A stretch of 64,000 nucleotides of DNA from Nepenthes gracilis (GCA_033239525.1 BSYO01000035.1:8684627-8748626); one strand, 5' to 3'; shown: positions 35,230 through 46,720, counted from the first letter of the stretch. The notes: a model not told the origin generated them from the sequence alone. Translations and numbers: made by a program.

Positions 35230-35950
35230 CTTCAGAAGATATGTCTAGAGTACCAAGGATAGAGATGGGAGGGAGCCAAGATTCATATTTATCAATGGCT
35301 AAGTTCCTAAATAATAATAATTTTCAAGTCAGTCTTATCATGGATACATTTAAAATTTTGATCTTCCGCTAGTTGGGTAGAATTTAGACATGAGAGGATT
35401 ATGGGGCCCAAGTTAGCTCAGGAACTACAAAGAAGGCTAGACTTATTTAGATTATTTGCGAATAGCTCATATCAAATTACAAAGCTTTATGGATAAAAGG
35501 AGAAGAGATTTATACACTGATGTTAGTGACTTAGTATTATGTAAACCCTTATTTTATTGGACCTTCGCAAGTGCCAGAGCACATCAATGAGGTAGCTAAA
35601 TTAGCTTTACCTCCAATATTGTTAGATATACATAATATTTTTCCTGTTTTGACATAAAGAAACGATGTTTATAATCTCTATTATGTTATTGAGCGTGTAT
35701 CATTAGCTTATTTGAGAATACTTATCATTTGTCGATAATCTAGCTTGGATTGTAGATTATAAAGACCTAATACTTCACACTAAGGTAGACCTATCGGAGA
35801 AAATCCTCGGAAATTGTCTAAATCAATAGGAAGCAACACCGAAAGCAGAGGGCAGATTTGGGAGAAGAACCCATAATTAAGGAGAATTGAGGTAAAAATT
35901 TCAATGAGGAAATTTCATTTAAAAGGATAGAATAAAACATCCCAGATTAT
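35230..35950 (+). pseudogene. Gypsy integrase C-terminal remnant
   Basis: The + strand reads NNNNFQVSLIMDTFKILIF (intact elements: AYNNSYQ.SI.M.P.EALYGR), then MDKRRRDLYTD, EVAKLALPPILLDIHNIF and a degenerate tail. These are the end of the integrase core and the GPY/F-type region of chromovirus-like Gypsy pol. Frames shift and stops are frequent. No LTR or polypurine tract could be fixed around it. It lies between the laccase 3' flank and Copia C4. Confidence 0.78.
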
Positions 35951-35959
35951 TATTTTCAT

Positions 35960-36829
35960 TAATTTCTTGTTTATGGTATATCTTTTAGCATGTTTGGTAA
36001 ATTATGTAAGTTTATTTGTTGAGATAAACATATTAATTCTCAAGATATTTATTTATCATATTTTTTTATTAATTAATTATGTATATAAATAGTTTTACAT
36101 ATCTTAATCTATAAACATTAAATTTTAACTTATCAAAATGATATTTTAAATTAAGACGGCACCATAGTTGTTTGAATTTGCCGAGATTTTATATAAATAT
36201 TATGTATCTAAAATGATGGCTATAGAAATTTTTTTATAAAGTAATAGAGGACTATTTCTAAATTATTAAAATATTCATTCTTTTTATCAATTAGTACATT
36301 TTGATTAGGCATGTCCTTTAAAAAATTTTACTCTCTAATTAATATTTAATATATCTAAACTAGTTATATAGAATTATATTATTTAATTAAAATTTAATAA
36401 ATTAATCAGTCATTTACGGTATTATATGAGATATTTTTTTTTTAAGATACTCATACTTAACCCACATGATAATAATATTTACCAAAATGATTAAAATAAA
36501 TTTTTAATAAGTAACATTACAATTTTCTAATAATTTAGATATTATAATATTATAATCAAGTAACAAACAAATATAACTTATGGCGGTTTCTTATTATTAT
36601 ACGATATGGTTCCTTACAATGTATCACAATCCTTGTAAATCATATTACTAGAATCTTGAATGAGAAATAATTATATGTTCTAACGGTAATATCTTAGTAA
36701 GAGACTATTCTCATTTTTATTAATTCAAAACGTTAAATTTAAACAATATAAAAAATAGAAGATATCAAAAACACATTATATGAAATCTAGAATGTTGAGA
36801 GTAATAATATAATTCATAACTATATTATG
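35960..36829 (-). other. Probable 3' untranslated region and LTR of Copia C4
   Basis: AT-rich DNA downstream of the Copia RNase H end on the - strand. An element-length argument places the C4 3' LTR here, but no second LTR copy lies in the window to define its ends. Confidence 0.35.
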
Positions 36830-36941
36830 AGTGACGATAAAGACTCATACTGTTAATACGACCATAAATATCTTTGGTGGTAAATCATTAGTTAATGGAA
36901 CAATTATAAATTTGACACAAATATGCTCTATTAATATTTTT
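36830..36941 (-). pseudogene. Copia C4 RNase H C-terminus, left part
   Basis: Reading leftward from 36941 the - strand gives ILIEHICVKFIIVPLTNDLP and PKIFMV, matching the EHI.T..MIADPLTKGLPPK..E end of TNT1-like Copia polyproteins. The upstream part of the same sentence is at 50015-50130, on the other side of the 13-kb Tat element T1. Confidence 0.85.
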
Positions 36942-37984
36942 TGTTTTCACAAGGCGTCCGGGCCCAAGATTGTAAATGGATTACTTGGAGCCTCGGATTC
37001 CTAAGCGTGCGGTCGCTCCGGAAGAAGGGTCGGTCTCCGTCTCTATGAACTCCGGACTCGCATAAACACAAACAATCAAACAAGAGGTGAAGGGTCCTAC
37101 AGAGATTTCTCCCACCGAGGCCGCTCTCCGACGCCAAGTCGGCAATATTCTCGCAATAACGGAAATGCGCACGCTAAGGTGGTGCGCGGAGAAATCTTGT
37201 GGCGTAGAAGCGCTTATGCGATGATGTGGGGAAATGTTGTGGCGAGATATTGGAAGGCCTCGGCTTCCGTAATGCACATGCAAGGTGGCTAACTTTCCCG
37301 TGATCTCGTGAGGATCTTTGGGACCGTGAGCGAGTCAGCTAGATGAGGCAAAGCTCTGCTTTGACTCGTCACTCTTGTGTTTTTAGAGAAAAGGGAGGAA
37401 GATGATCCAGGACGCTTGAAGCAAGGTTCCGTGAAGGTCGTAGTTTGATCGAAGAGTTCAAGGTCTCAAGATTGATCGTCCAGTCGATGAAGATCGAGAG
37501 GGTTTCCGAGTTTTGGAAAAAAGGTCCCCCTCTCTGTGGGGTGTGAGGGTATTTATATACCTCACCCCGTTGGACTCTTGGGCGCCAAAACGCCCGTTGC
37601 TTGGGCTATTGTGCGGCCGGTCGCCATTTTGTCATGGACTGCGGTCACGGCGCTGCCTGTTGCGTGCTTGGCACGCTGCTGGGCGTCGTTGACCACGCCC
37701 GATTTTCCCTGAGCGGGGATTGGTTGTCTGTCTGCAGACGACAGCGGGTGGCGTTGGCGCTGCGCCAGCCATGCCTCTATTGGCTAGCCTTTCCGCCTTT
37801 TTATCCTGTTCCCGGCGACGCATTTAATGCGCCGCAGGTTACCGTTGCCTCCTTCCGTTGTGGGCTTGCGCCATTCACCCTTTGGCTGGGCTGACATTTC
37901 CTCGTGGGCCTCTGATCTTCTCGGGTGCGACACCGCTTTGTGGGCACAGGCACTGTCTTATGGGGCAGGACATGGGACCCAACA
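36942..37984 (-). repeat. 3' LTR of Tat element T1
   Basis: 1043 bp, aligned throughout with 48999-50014. It starts (- strand) TGTTGGGTCCCATGTCC at 37984. A TATA-like TATATAAATACC lies at about 37550-37561 on the - strand. The outer end carries a few extra bases (TGTTTTCACAAGG) against TGTTGCG in the other copy. Confidence 0.88.
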
Positions 37985-37998
37985 CTAGCCCCCATGCC
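37985..37998 (-). promoter_or_regulatory. Polypurine tract of T1
   Basis: The - strand reads GGCATGGGGGCTAG directly before the LTR start TGTTGGG. The same CAT(T)GGGG(G/A)GCTAG form precedes both LTRs of T3, which makes it a useful landmark. Confidence 0.82.
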
Positions 37999-39198
37999 TC
38001 CGGGGGCCGGTGGTCGGGGCCGGGCATGTCCATTGGGCCCATTTCCACGGCCTCGTACCCTTCCTCGTGCCGCGCCACTTTTGTCGTCTTCCCAATTCGC
38101 GCCTTTCACAGGGGCAGGGCAGGCTTTTCAGGCGCTGCTGCGACCCGTCACCTCGCCCGGCGAGATTCGCGCGTCTTGGGTTGCGTTTGACTAGTGGTCG
38201 CTGCTGTTGCCCTAAAGACGTTTGCTGGATGCCGTGTCGCGCTGGGTGAAGGGATGGCCTGCGTCTTGCCCATAAATAGGGGGGCACTTGAGCGAGTGAA
38301 GTTCATCCCTTACCAACGAATCGGAGAGGCGATGAGGAGATTCTGGCTTTCCCCGCCCCTGGTGGGCACTCGAGAAGGAGTTGGATGGACCACTTGCACG
38401 CCTGGGTTCCCTGATGGAGACCGTTGTAGTCCAAGCCTTGTGGCTTGCTTTCTTCGCTAACGAGAATGGTTCGGCCATTCCGGCGTTGTTGTCGTGCGCT
38501 TCCTTAGGGTTGCGGCCTAGGGCGGGTCAAGGATTCTTTGACTTCCTCCGAGTATCTTCTCCCGTTTGAGAAGGCTTTCAAGGGGAAGTCCTCGCGTGCC
38601 CGGTGGTGCGCCAACCATGGAAGGGTGCGAGTCGGTAGCCCTCAGGAAAGCCGAACTTGACATCGGACTTTCCGGAGTGTGCGACTTCGGTGCTCCACGG
38701 ACGGTGGATTCAACTCGGAGACTTCCACGGGGATGCTCCCGCTTCCCCTGCCCGCCCGGTGCAATTCGATAACCTGCCGCCGCTGTTCGCCGGGCTCTCC
38801 TGGGGCATCGGAAGGGAGCATACCGGGCTTCGCACTACAGTCTTCTTTTGTCTTTCTCGCCACTTCATGGTTGTGGACCTTGTAATTTATAAGAAAGCAT
38901 TTAATAAAAGAAGTAGCCTCTTTTGTCTTCAGCTTTTGTCTTTTTCTCCGTAAATGCTTTTCTGTTGCTGGGCGTTTTGCCCTGAAGATCCACGCGTCAT
39001 TCTTTGGGGGCCCGTGGGGTCCCTGTCAACCGTCATGTCCCTTGAGCTGCTGGCGCATTTAATTCCTGCGCGGCCAGGAGACGTCGCTCCGTCTTGAAAA
39101 CGCGCGAGTTTTCAGGGGCCTCCACGTGGTGGAACCCCATTGGCCATTCCTTAAAAGCTTTTCGCCCTTTGGGCTTGCCGTTCTCCAAGAAGATCTGC
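37999..39198 (+). other. GC-rich spacer of T1 with antisense TATA-like and poly(A)-like sites
   Basis: No family-level protein match. On the + strand, CATAAATAGGGG near 38270 resembles a TATA box and AATAAAAG near 38903 a poly(A) signal, about 630 bp apart. Several short + frames between them (for example 38194-38460 and 38657-38953) are of uncertain meaning. Confidence 0.4.
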
Positions 39199-39226
39199 CT
39201 ATTTAAACGCGCCACTTTCTCCTGAA

Positions 39227-39604
39227 ATGCACGCGTCTTCGTATAACCATCCATTGGCAGTTCAATCTTCCTCTGCGTATTTTCTCGTTGCGAAGTTGAT
39301 GGAAGACTCTTCTAGCGACACGGAGCACTCCTTTCTCGGGTCCGAGTCCGGCTCTCACGCTCCCGTGTCTTTTGGAGCCCACTCCTTAGGGGGCTCGCTC
39401 AAACCACGGTTGCCGGCCCTTCTCGGGGAGTCGGGAGTTCCTCCGGGTTTCGAGGGGTCCCACCGCGTCGGGGCTTTAGCGATCAGCGAATGGCTGCGAG
39501 CACGCGGCCGCACACTTAGAGAACGCCTCGCCGAGTCGGAGGCCGGGGTTGTACGGGCTGGCGGATGCCAATGTGGGCGCGCAAGGCCGCATATTGGCAC
39601 TTGA
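39227..39604 (+). CDS. Small antisense ORF of T1, unknown function
   Basis: 125 codons on the strand opposite to gag-pol, preceded at about 39199 by TATTTAAA, a plausible TATA variant. The protein has an acidic/serine start from a second Met (MEDSSSDTEHSFLGSESG) and an Arg/Leu/Glu-rich helical part (LRARGRTLRERLAESEAG). After the stop, a shifted frame continues with LRKKW-like helical sequence, so the original frame was probably longer. I do not recognise a family. It lies between the PPT and the larger antisense gene. Confidence 0.4.
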   Translation: MHASSYNHPLAVQSSSAYFLVAKLMEDSSSDTEHSFLGSESGSHAPVSFGAHSLGGSLKPRLPALLGESGVPPGFEGSHRVGALAISEWLRARGRTLRERLAESEAGVVRAGGCQCGRARPHIGT

Positions 39605-40258
39605 GGAAGAAATGGAGCAACGGCAGGCGGCGACACCGGGCCGGGTTCTTTGCACTGCGGACGGAGATGAGGTCGATGCCCGTAGGAGGACATGAGACCG
39701 GACTTGGATCGGAGATATTTTGACGCCGTTAGACTTTGCAAAAGGCTCGCTTCTTTGGAGGATCCAGGCTTCCGTGGGCGTCATAGATCCTCGTAACTCG
39801 TCCGCCAGGACCCGTAATCAATTGGTGGATTATCCCGTTCAAAGTTCCTCCTCCGGCCACTGGGATCGCTGACCATTTTGCTTCCGTTGTATTCTTTTCT
39901 TTTCTTGTCGTTGTAACAGAACTGTTTTGCCGTAATGAGAATTAGCCTTTCGTATCGTTTCATCTGCTGCATCTTCTCGTTTCGTGGCGGTTTCTCTTCT
40001 CTTTTCCCCCCTTTTTTTTATTTTTGCTATGCGCTTATTGTGCGCGCCTTCCGGAGTGCTGCTATCGTAAGCCTTCATTTAATGCGGCGGCGCCAGCGTG
40101 GACCCTAGCCAGGCAGCTGAAGGGTCGCGCCCGTTAGCCTGGCGCCGAGCCATCATTGCAGTTGATTTGAGGTTCTGCGGTGCGCTCCGATGCCACCACG
40201 TGTCTCAATCTCCGGAGGCGATGGCGTTTCGGTTTCCCGCCTCTTAGCTTGGCGTTGT

Positions 40259-40266
40259 CTATTTAA
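40259..40266 (+). promoter_or_regulatory. TATA-like box before the antisense gene of T1
   Basis: TATTTAAA in CTATTTAAACC, the same sequence as upstream of the small ORF at 39227. It lies only a few bases before the first ATG at 40272; the second ATG at 40338 leaves a normal short 5' leader, so it may be the real start. Confidence 0.45.
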
Positions 40267-41500
40267 ACCAAATGGCGATCGTCTTCTTCGTTCCGCTGAT
40301 TGCTTTTCCCTTTATCCCTGCGATATTCGAGAGACAAATGGCCGCGAAAGGAGAGAGTTCTTCTTCTTCTCATGTTTCCAGATTTGTGCGCCACGGTGTT
40401 CGTAACACCAAGTCGATTCTGACTGAGGCGGACATAGCCTCTCTTAGGGTAGATTACGCGATTCCTGCTGTCCTGAGTTCCCGTGTTCCCGGCGCTCAGG
40501 ATAGAGCCCACGCCCCCCCAGAGGGTTTTGTTACGGTGTACGAACATCATCTGAGGGGAGGGCTTCGTTTCTCTGTGAACTGCAATTTGCATGCGATAGT
40601 TGAAGCGCTGGGAGTCCCACTGGCGAGGCTTCACCCCAATGCCTTGCGTTATCTGGTATCTCTCTGCGTCTTCGCCCTGATGCACCAGTGCACCTTCAAT
40701 GCGAAGGCGGGGTACAACCTTCGTGGCACCAATCCAGATTCCGTTAAAGGCTGGAAGGAACGCTTCTTCTTCCTAGAGGAGCCCTCTGATCAGGAGCTTC
40801 CTAAGGGGTGGGGCCCGATCTCGGAGTTCTTCCGAGACAAGCCCACCGCCGAAGACCTCGTAGAGTCCTCGAAGCTGCTATCCACTATTAATACGGAGGA
40901 AGAAAGGTTCAGGATTCGGGGTTACTTCCTTACGTCTGTCACGCTCGAGTTGGCCAGGTGGGGGCCTTCACGGTTGGGCGATAGGCGGCCCGGTAAGGAT
41001 TTTTCTCAAGAGGCTGCGGCTCCGTTCCTCCGGCGAGAATCGAGGAGGAAAGTGTTTTGTTGTCGTCGTCGGCGATGATGAGGACGCGGCTGCCCCTCGG
41101 TTAAGGAAGCCGCAGGGACTCCTTTGAGGAGGTCCGGAGACGAGTCGGGTCCTTCTCTGCGGGGAGTCCAGCCTCAAAGAGACTGCGCGAATGGGTCGCC
41201 GAAGGGAATCGCCGTACCTTCGCCGACTTCGATCAAGGAGTTAGCCGCCCGCGAAAGTGCGAGGTCGAGTCTCCACCTGCCGGGGATCCCTCCACTCGCG
41301 CGCTGGCTGAGGCATCGGACGACGTCGTCATGCTGGAGAGCCCAGATGGGCCATTTATTGCTGTTTCTGAGCCAGTGCTGGAGGCCCAGGAAGTGGTGGA
41401 GCTACCAGTGATTTTTGTAGAGCCCATTTCGTCGCGTAGGCCTTCCGGAGACCTGGCTGTATTTTCGGAGGCTGGCATCACCTCTGCTGCCGTACAAGCT

Positions 41501-42030
41501 GACGAAGGGGAAGCCGGATCGTCCTCGTGGCAAGAGCCCCCGAGCGCTCCTACGACTTCCAGCCTTCCAGTCAGCCCTCCTCAAACAGTCGAGGGAGCTG
41601 AGCCTCCGGGAGAAGTTCCTCTTGCTGAGTTTGCGCGGGTCGAATGTTCAGAGAGCGACACCGCTCCTGCTGTTGATGCGGTTCAGGCTGGCGAAGGGGC
41701 AGCCGGGGCGTCCCCACGGCTAGAGCCTGCGAGCGCTCCTTCGGCAGCCAGCCTTCCAGCCAGCCCTCCCCAAGTGTTGAAGACGCTGAGCCCTGGGGGG
41801 GAGAGGTTCTTTTGGATGAGCTCGCCGATCGCGTGTTCCCGAGTGGTCTCCACCGCTGCCATGCGGCTCAGCCGGGCGAAGGAGCAGCCGGGACGTCCTC
41901 GCGGCGAGAGCCCCCGAGCGCTCCTACGGCTGCCGGCCTTCCGGCCGACCCTCCCGATCGATCCAGAAGTTGAGCCCAGGAGAGAGGCTCTTCAGGCGTT
42001 GCACGCTTCCTGCGCGCCGAACATCTTCTG
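41501..42030 (+). repeat. Three ~188-bp repeats in the antisense gene of T1
   Basis: Units start at about 41501, 41691 and 41877 with GACGAAGGGGAAGCCGG, GCGAAGGGGCAGCCGG and GCGAAGGAGCAGCCGG. Each continues with GCTCCTACG/GCTCCTTCG and CCAGCCTTCC-like blocks. They encode repeats of the kind EPPSAPTTSSLPVSPPQ and EPASAPSAASLPASPPQ; in the third unit that frame meets a TGA. Confidence 0.85.
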
Positions 42031-42105
42031 GTACGGTTGTTTCCTTCTGGACTTCTTCCTTTGTTGTTTATTTTGGTCATGCTTCTAACTTTCCGTTCCG
42101 CGCAG
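42031..42105 (+). other. Intron in the antisense gene of T1
   Basis: Donor CTG|GTACGG and acceptor CCGCGCAG|GCTCC, 75 bp, T-rich throughout (CTTCTTCCTTTGTTG). Splicing joins codons in phase 0. A 72-bp GT-AG segment occupies the same position in the left half of T3 (58169-58240). Confidence 0.65.
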
Positions 42106-42525
42106 GCTCCTGATGATACGGTCCCCCTCGAGGTACGTGCTGACTCTTTTCGCGGGGGCCTAGAGCGGATTATCGTCGACGGGCATCATCTCGTCCACGG
42201 CAGTCTGGCCCGAATCACATCCCTTACTGAGGAGAATGGGCAGCTGCGACGAAGAGTTGTGCAGTTGGAGGGCCTTCTTTCTGCTGCGGAGGAAAGGATC
42301 ACCGGGTTGGTTGGAGATGTGGTTGGTCGGCATTCTCCTTCAGAGTGGCAGTCGGCGATGGACACTCGCTTTTGGGACGGTATCCACTTGTGCCGCAGGA
42401 TTGTCTCCCTGGCGGCTCCTCACGTCCCAGCCGGCGTTCTCCATCCAGGGAACGCCGGGGTAGGAGAGGCGTCGCACCTGAAGACTTTCCCTGAGGAAGC
42501 GGGTCCGTCGAGTCTTGCTGATTAG

Positions 42526-43522
42526 CCTTCGCCGCCGTTAAGTTTTGAGACCAGTTTTCGTCGTTGTATCATATCTGTCTTTTGTATAAATGAGAAGCTT
42601 CTGTTTACACTTCGTGTCCACGCTTCCCTCATCGTACAGTGTTGCTTGCTTTTTGCTTTGTTTTCATTTGTTGGATCACGCCTCGTGTTTGAGCATTGGG
42701 CTCTTTGGAGCCGTTTTGGTTAAGGCCCTATACAGGCGCCTTCTTGCGTGGTGCTCGTCCTTCGTAAGAGGATGTCATCACAGCTCACACGTTTGGGGGC
42801 TCGATCCGTAAAGCGGATGTCGTCACCAAGCCCCCGGAGCCTCAACGAGGGTCGGCGCAGAGCGGTCGCCGCGGTAACCGGACTCTCCGGGTCTAGGACT
42901 GGTCGCGCACAATTGCGGGAGGTGTGTCGCTCCCGCCCAAAGCGTTATAATCACCAAGTTGAGGTCCTAGCCCACGACCATTGCAGACCGAGGGTGCTCT
43001 CTTCGTTAAAGAAGGTCGCCGCACGCCGCGATTCTTTGCCCCCGAGGTTTTATTGGCCGATTGTGGGGACTCGGGAACCCTGTGCCTAATGTTTTGACCG
43101 CGCGGTCGTTGGCGTATAGCCTTTTGGAATGGATCGCTCTGGATCCTTGTCCAAGCCTAAATTTGGACGCTCCGGCTGACTAGCACGGGGCTTAGTTTCT
43201 GAGTGGCCGCTGGGGCCTTCTGGCGCGGAGCCATGGTGAGTAAGGCCGTCCCCAGGCCATCTGGCGTGAGGGCGGAGTCCTGAGACGGTCTGCTTTGGAC
43301 CGCCAGGCGTTTGAGCCAAGGACTGGTTTTACGGACGGACGCTTGTCCTCCCGACTTAGGGGCAGTCTAGGTCGTTTGATTTAGATATGCAGTGCATGCC
43401 ATTAATTCACACGGATGAATATGCATCATGACAATAATAGTGATAATGTTAATCAAAAGGCAAAAATTATGCTCAAGCATTCATTATGGTGCGTGCGTGT
43501 GCGACTTACCTGGGTCGTTGCA
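42526..43522. other. Spacer of T1 between antisense gene and integrase
   Basis: Ends of the antisense transcript and of pol converge here. It contains GC-rich repeated motifs such as GGGCTCGATCCGTAAAGCGGATGT-like words (42790-42830) and an AT-rich stretch at 43375-43490. No protein-coding region is supported. Confidence 0.5.
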
Positions 43523-44750
43523 TTACTGATAATATTTCCTTAAGTTGGCGCGTTCTGTGTCCCCGGGACCGATTGCCGTTACAGGCGCGTAGCCAGTACG
43601 CTCCGCCCGGAGGATTGCGGAGACGAAGAACGGTCCCTCCCACCACCCGGGAGAGTTTGTTCTGTTGCGGTCTTTCCCGCCGCCTCTACGCTCCGGAGGA
43701 CCAGATCTCCAACTTCCAGCGGGCGTGCTTTCACTCGCTTGTTGTAGTACGCGCGACTCGTTGTTGGTAGGCCGTAGTCCGAGTCGTGCCGCGTCTCGAA
43801 CCTCCGAGAGTAAGTCCGGGCTTTCATGACCTTCGTTCATTGGTGGTCGGGTCGAAGCATTCGATCCGCAGCTTGGCATCCCATTTCCACGGTACCATGG
43901 CCTCGGCCCAAAGCAAAGGTTTAAGGGCGTCTCCTCGTTGGTTCTCTCATGATGCGTCCGTGACGACCATAGCATCGACGTAGCTCCTGATCCGAGCCCC
44001 CGGCGTCTTCCAACTCCGGGGTTTTAACCCGTGCGTGGATTATGCGGTTGGTGACTTCGACCGACCGTTCATTGAGGGTGCGCCACGGATGTGTGCACCG
44101 GCTTAATGCGGAGGTTACGTGCCGTGAAGCGTTTGCCGGTGAATTGGGTTCCGTTATCGGTTACTATGACTTGAGGGAATCCCAAAGCGCAGACAATGCC
44201 CCGACGGAGGAACTCCGTCGCGTCGATACGTAATCTTTGCGAGTGGGACAGCTTCTACCCATTTGTGAAGTAGTCGATGCCAACGATCAAGAATTTTCTT
44301 TGTCGGTTGCCATCGGTAGGGGTCCGAGTATGTCGATCCCCCATTGTGCGAACGGCCATGGGGATTGGAGATAGTGCAGCTCGGTGTGTGGTCGACGCGT
44401 CATGTTGCCATGGACTCGGCAACTCACACTTGCGGCCGAACTCCATAGCGTCTTGTTTCATGGTGGGCCAAGAGAACCCTTGCCACATGACGCGTTGAAC
44501 GCTAGGTTCTTTCCGCCAATGTGAGATCCGCCTGACCCCAAGTGTACTTCCGCCAACGCGTAGTCGGCTTCCTCCGGGGTAAGGCACTTCAGGAGAGGGG
44601 CGGAGTATCCTCGCCTGTACAATCTCCCATTTAGAACCGTGTACCATCCTGCTGTCTTCTTGATTCGCTTGGCTTCGTCGGCGTCTTCTGGCAAGGCTTC
44701 TTCGGTGAGGAACTTTATGTACGGAGTCATCCAATTGTCCCTCGTGTCGA
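43523..44750 (-). pseudogene. Integrase of Tat element T1, broken
   Basis: Read leftward: ALAEVHLGSGGSHIGGKNLA and WQGFSWPTMKQDAMEF (HHCC region), GDRHTRTPTDGN then RKFLIVGIDYFTNG (core start; intact form WGIDILGP...GIDYFTKW), and near the end YYNKRVKARPLEVGDLVLRS with GPP/GPY-like WEGPFFVS. The frames change several times and the catalytic triad cannot be read in one frame. Confidence 0.87.
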
Positions 44751-44799
44751 TATGAAGGACTTCTTTGTCTTCGGCATCAATGCTGGGCACGCCTGACTT

Positions 44800-45350
44800 C
44801 CCGGGTTCCCTTGCGTCTTCGCTCTCTGATTCCGCGCCGCGTCCGAGCGGTCCTTGGCGTTAGCGTTGTTATCCGTTCTCGGGATATGCTCGATCTCGAA
44901 TCGGCCGAACTCAGGGATCAAGGCCCTTACTTTCGCCAAGTACTTCACAAGTTGTGGGTTCGAGGCTTCGAAGTTTCCCTTCACCTGATTGACCACGAGC
45001 TCGGAGTCACTACGTACGACCAACGACCGTGCGGAACACTCCCTCGCCAGTCGTAGGCCCGCAATGAGGGCTTCATACTCCGCAACGTTGTTCGTGGCCG
45101 GGAAGGCTAGAGTAACGGAGTATACGATCTCCATACCCTCGGGCGTCCTTAACACGATTCCAACTCCACTGCCTGCCTGAGTAGACGATCCGTCTACGTT
45201 TAGGGTCCATACAGGTGAACTGCCGTGTCTCGTATCTCCGTGATTGTCTTCATCTCGTCTTTGGCGCCGCCGCTCGACGATAAAGTCCGCGAGCTTTGTC
45301 CTTTCACGGCCGGCCGCGCCGAAACTCCAAGTCGAATTCTCCCGGTTCAA
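44800..45350 (-). pseudogene. Second (archaeal-type) RNase H of T1
   Basis: The clearest pol domain: WTLNVDGSSTQAGSGVGIVL, NNVAEYEALIAGLRLARE, LVVRSDSELVVNQVKGNFEA and FEIEHIPRTDNNANA. The acidic residues of the fold are visible (Asp of NVDGS, Glu of EYEAL, Asp of RSDS, Asp of RTDNN). This aRNH-like domain after the ordinary RNase H is a hallmark of the Tat branch. Its frame is open over most of 44860-45230. Confidence 0.92.
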
Positions 45351-45358
45351 CGGCCCAC

Positions 45359-46720
45359 TTAACTAGCCGGCCCGACGTCTCTGGCTTTTGCAAGATCGAC
45401 TTTAGTGGTCGGGTCTGTCAAAGACGACAATCGGTGTGACTGGAAGTAGGGTCGTAGTTTCGCGCCCAGACAAGCGCGAGCGCCATCCATTTCCGCGTCG
45501 GGGTAGCGAGCCTCTACGTCGTCGCACCGGCTTACGAGTACACCGGTTGTTGCTTGCCTTCGTGCTCCGCTACTAGCACGGAGCCGAGCGCCGATGATCT
45601 TTGATGTAGCGTGTAGAGGTAGAGATCTTCCCACCGCGAGGTGAGCTCAAAGCGGCGTCTTTGGAGAGATAAGTCTTGATTCTTTGAATGCTTCATCGCA
45701 TTCTTCATTCCACTTGAACCCGTGCGACTTTGTGCCCCTTAGCGCCTTGAAGAAGGGCAAATACTTGTCGGCTGATTTCGCTAGAAACCGGTGAGAGAGG
45801 GCGGCTATCCGCCCGTCGCTTTCTCGGACTTCCCTTTATGGTTCGTGGGGGTTCAAGTCGAGTATTGCTTTGATCTTCTCTGGGTTGGCTTCTATTCCGT
45901 GCTGGGACACAATGAAGCCCAAGAACTTCCCGGAGGTCACTCCGAACGCGCATTTGACAGGATTGAGCTTCATCCCATCTTTGTCGGAGGATTTGAAAGG
46001 TCTCGCTAAGGTCGTTGACGTGGTGGCTCGCGACTTTGCTTTTACAAGCATGTCGTCGATGTACACCTCCACGTTCCGCCCGATTTGAGTTTCGAACATC
46101 TTGTTGACAAGGCGGTATGTGGCGCCGCATTCTTGAGACCAAAGGGCATCATTCGCAGCAATACGTCCCTTTACATGTCATGAACGAGGTGTGCTCCTCA
46201 TCTCGGATCCATCCGGATCTGGTTGTATCCAGTATGCGTCCATGAAGCTGTTGATTCGTGCCCGGATGTGGAATCCACGAGTGGTTGATCCTCGGGAGCG
46301 GAAAGCTATCTTTGGGGCAGGCCTTGTTCACGTCTGTGGAAGTCGACACACATCCGCCACTTTGCCGCTCTTCTTTACCAAAGACAACGTTGGATAGCCA
46401 CTCCGGGTACTGGACTTCTCTGATGAATCAGGCCTAGGAGTCTCCTTACTTCTTCCCTGATGGCGACTAACTTCTCGACGGAGTGGTTCCTCCGCTTCTG
46501 CCGGACGGGTTTTCGGCTCGCGTCAAGGCCCAGCTTGTGGACTATGACTTCGGCCGATATCCCGGGCATGTCGGCGGGGACCCAGGCAAACACGTCGGAG
46601 TTAGCCCGGAGGAAGGTAATTAACTCGTCGCGATCCGCGAGTGGAAGGGATCTTCCCACGTTGACGATCGTTCGGATCGGAAGGATTGAGAGGGATCGCC
46701 TCTGTTTCGCCCGACTGGGC
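45359..46720 (-). pseudogene. Reverse transcriptase and RNase H of T1, broken
   Basis: Read leftward: FLRANSDVFAWVPADMPGIS and PVRQKRRNHSVEKLVAIREE (RT start), DVNKACPKDSFPLPRIN, DEEHTSFMT, VEVYIDDMLVKAK (catalytic DD), LNPVKCAFGVTSGKFLGFIV and EANPEKIKAI. The order is right, but the frame changes at least four times. The ordinary RNase H portion (45359-45830) is only faintly readable. Confidence 0.9.

Larger units (their letters stand above)
40272..42525 (+). pseudogene. Antisense gene of T1, gypsy-type transposon family, with one intron
   Basis: Runs opposite to gag-pol between integrase and the 3' LTR. The first 268-codon frame (40272-41078) contains DYAIPAVLSSRVPGAQDRAH, FVTVYEHHLRGGLRFSVN and LHPNALRYLVSLCVFALM, typical of the plant domain named putative gypsy-type transposon (Transposase_28). 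A Ser/Pro/Ala-rich linker holds three repeats. The last exon encodes a coiled coil (LARITSLTEENGQLRRRVVQ) and ends GPSSLAD before TAG. A GT-AG intron, 42031-42105, joins linker and coiled coil in phase 0. Frames shift near 41080-41330 and 41800, and one TGA lies near 41971. Its role in the element is unknown. It is the best preserved coding unit of T1. Confidence 0.75.
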
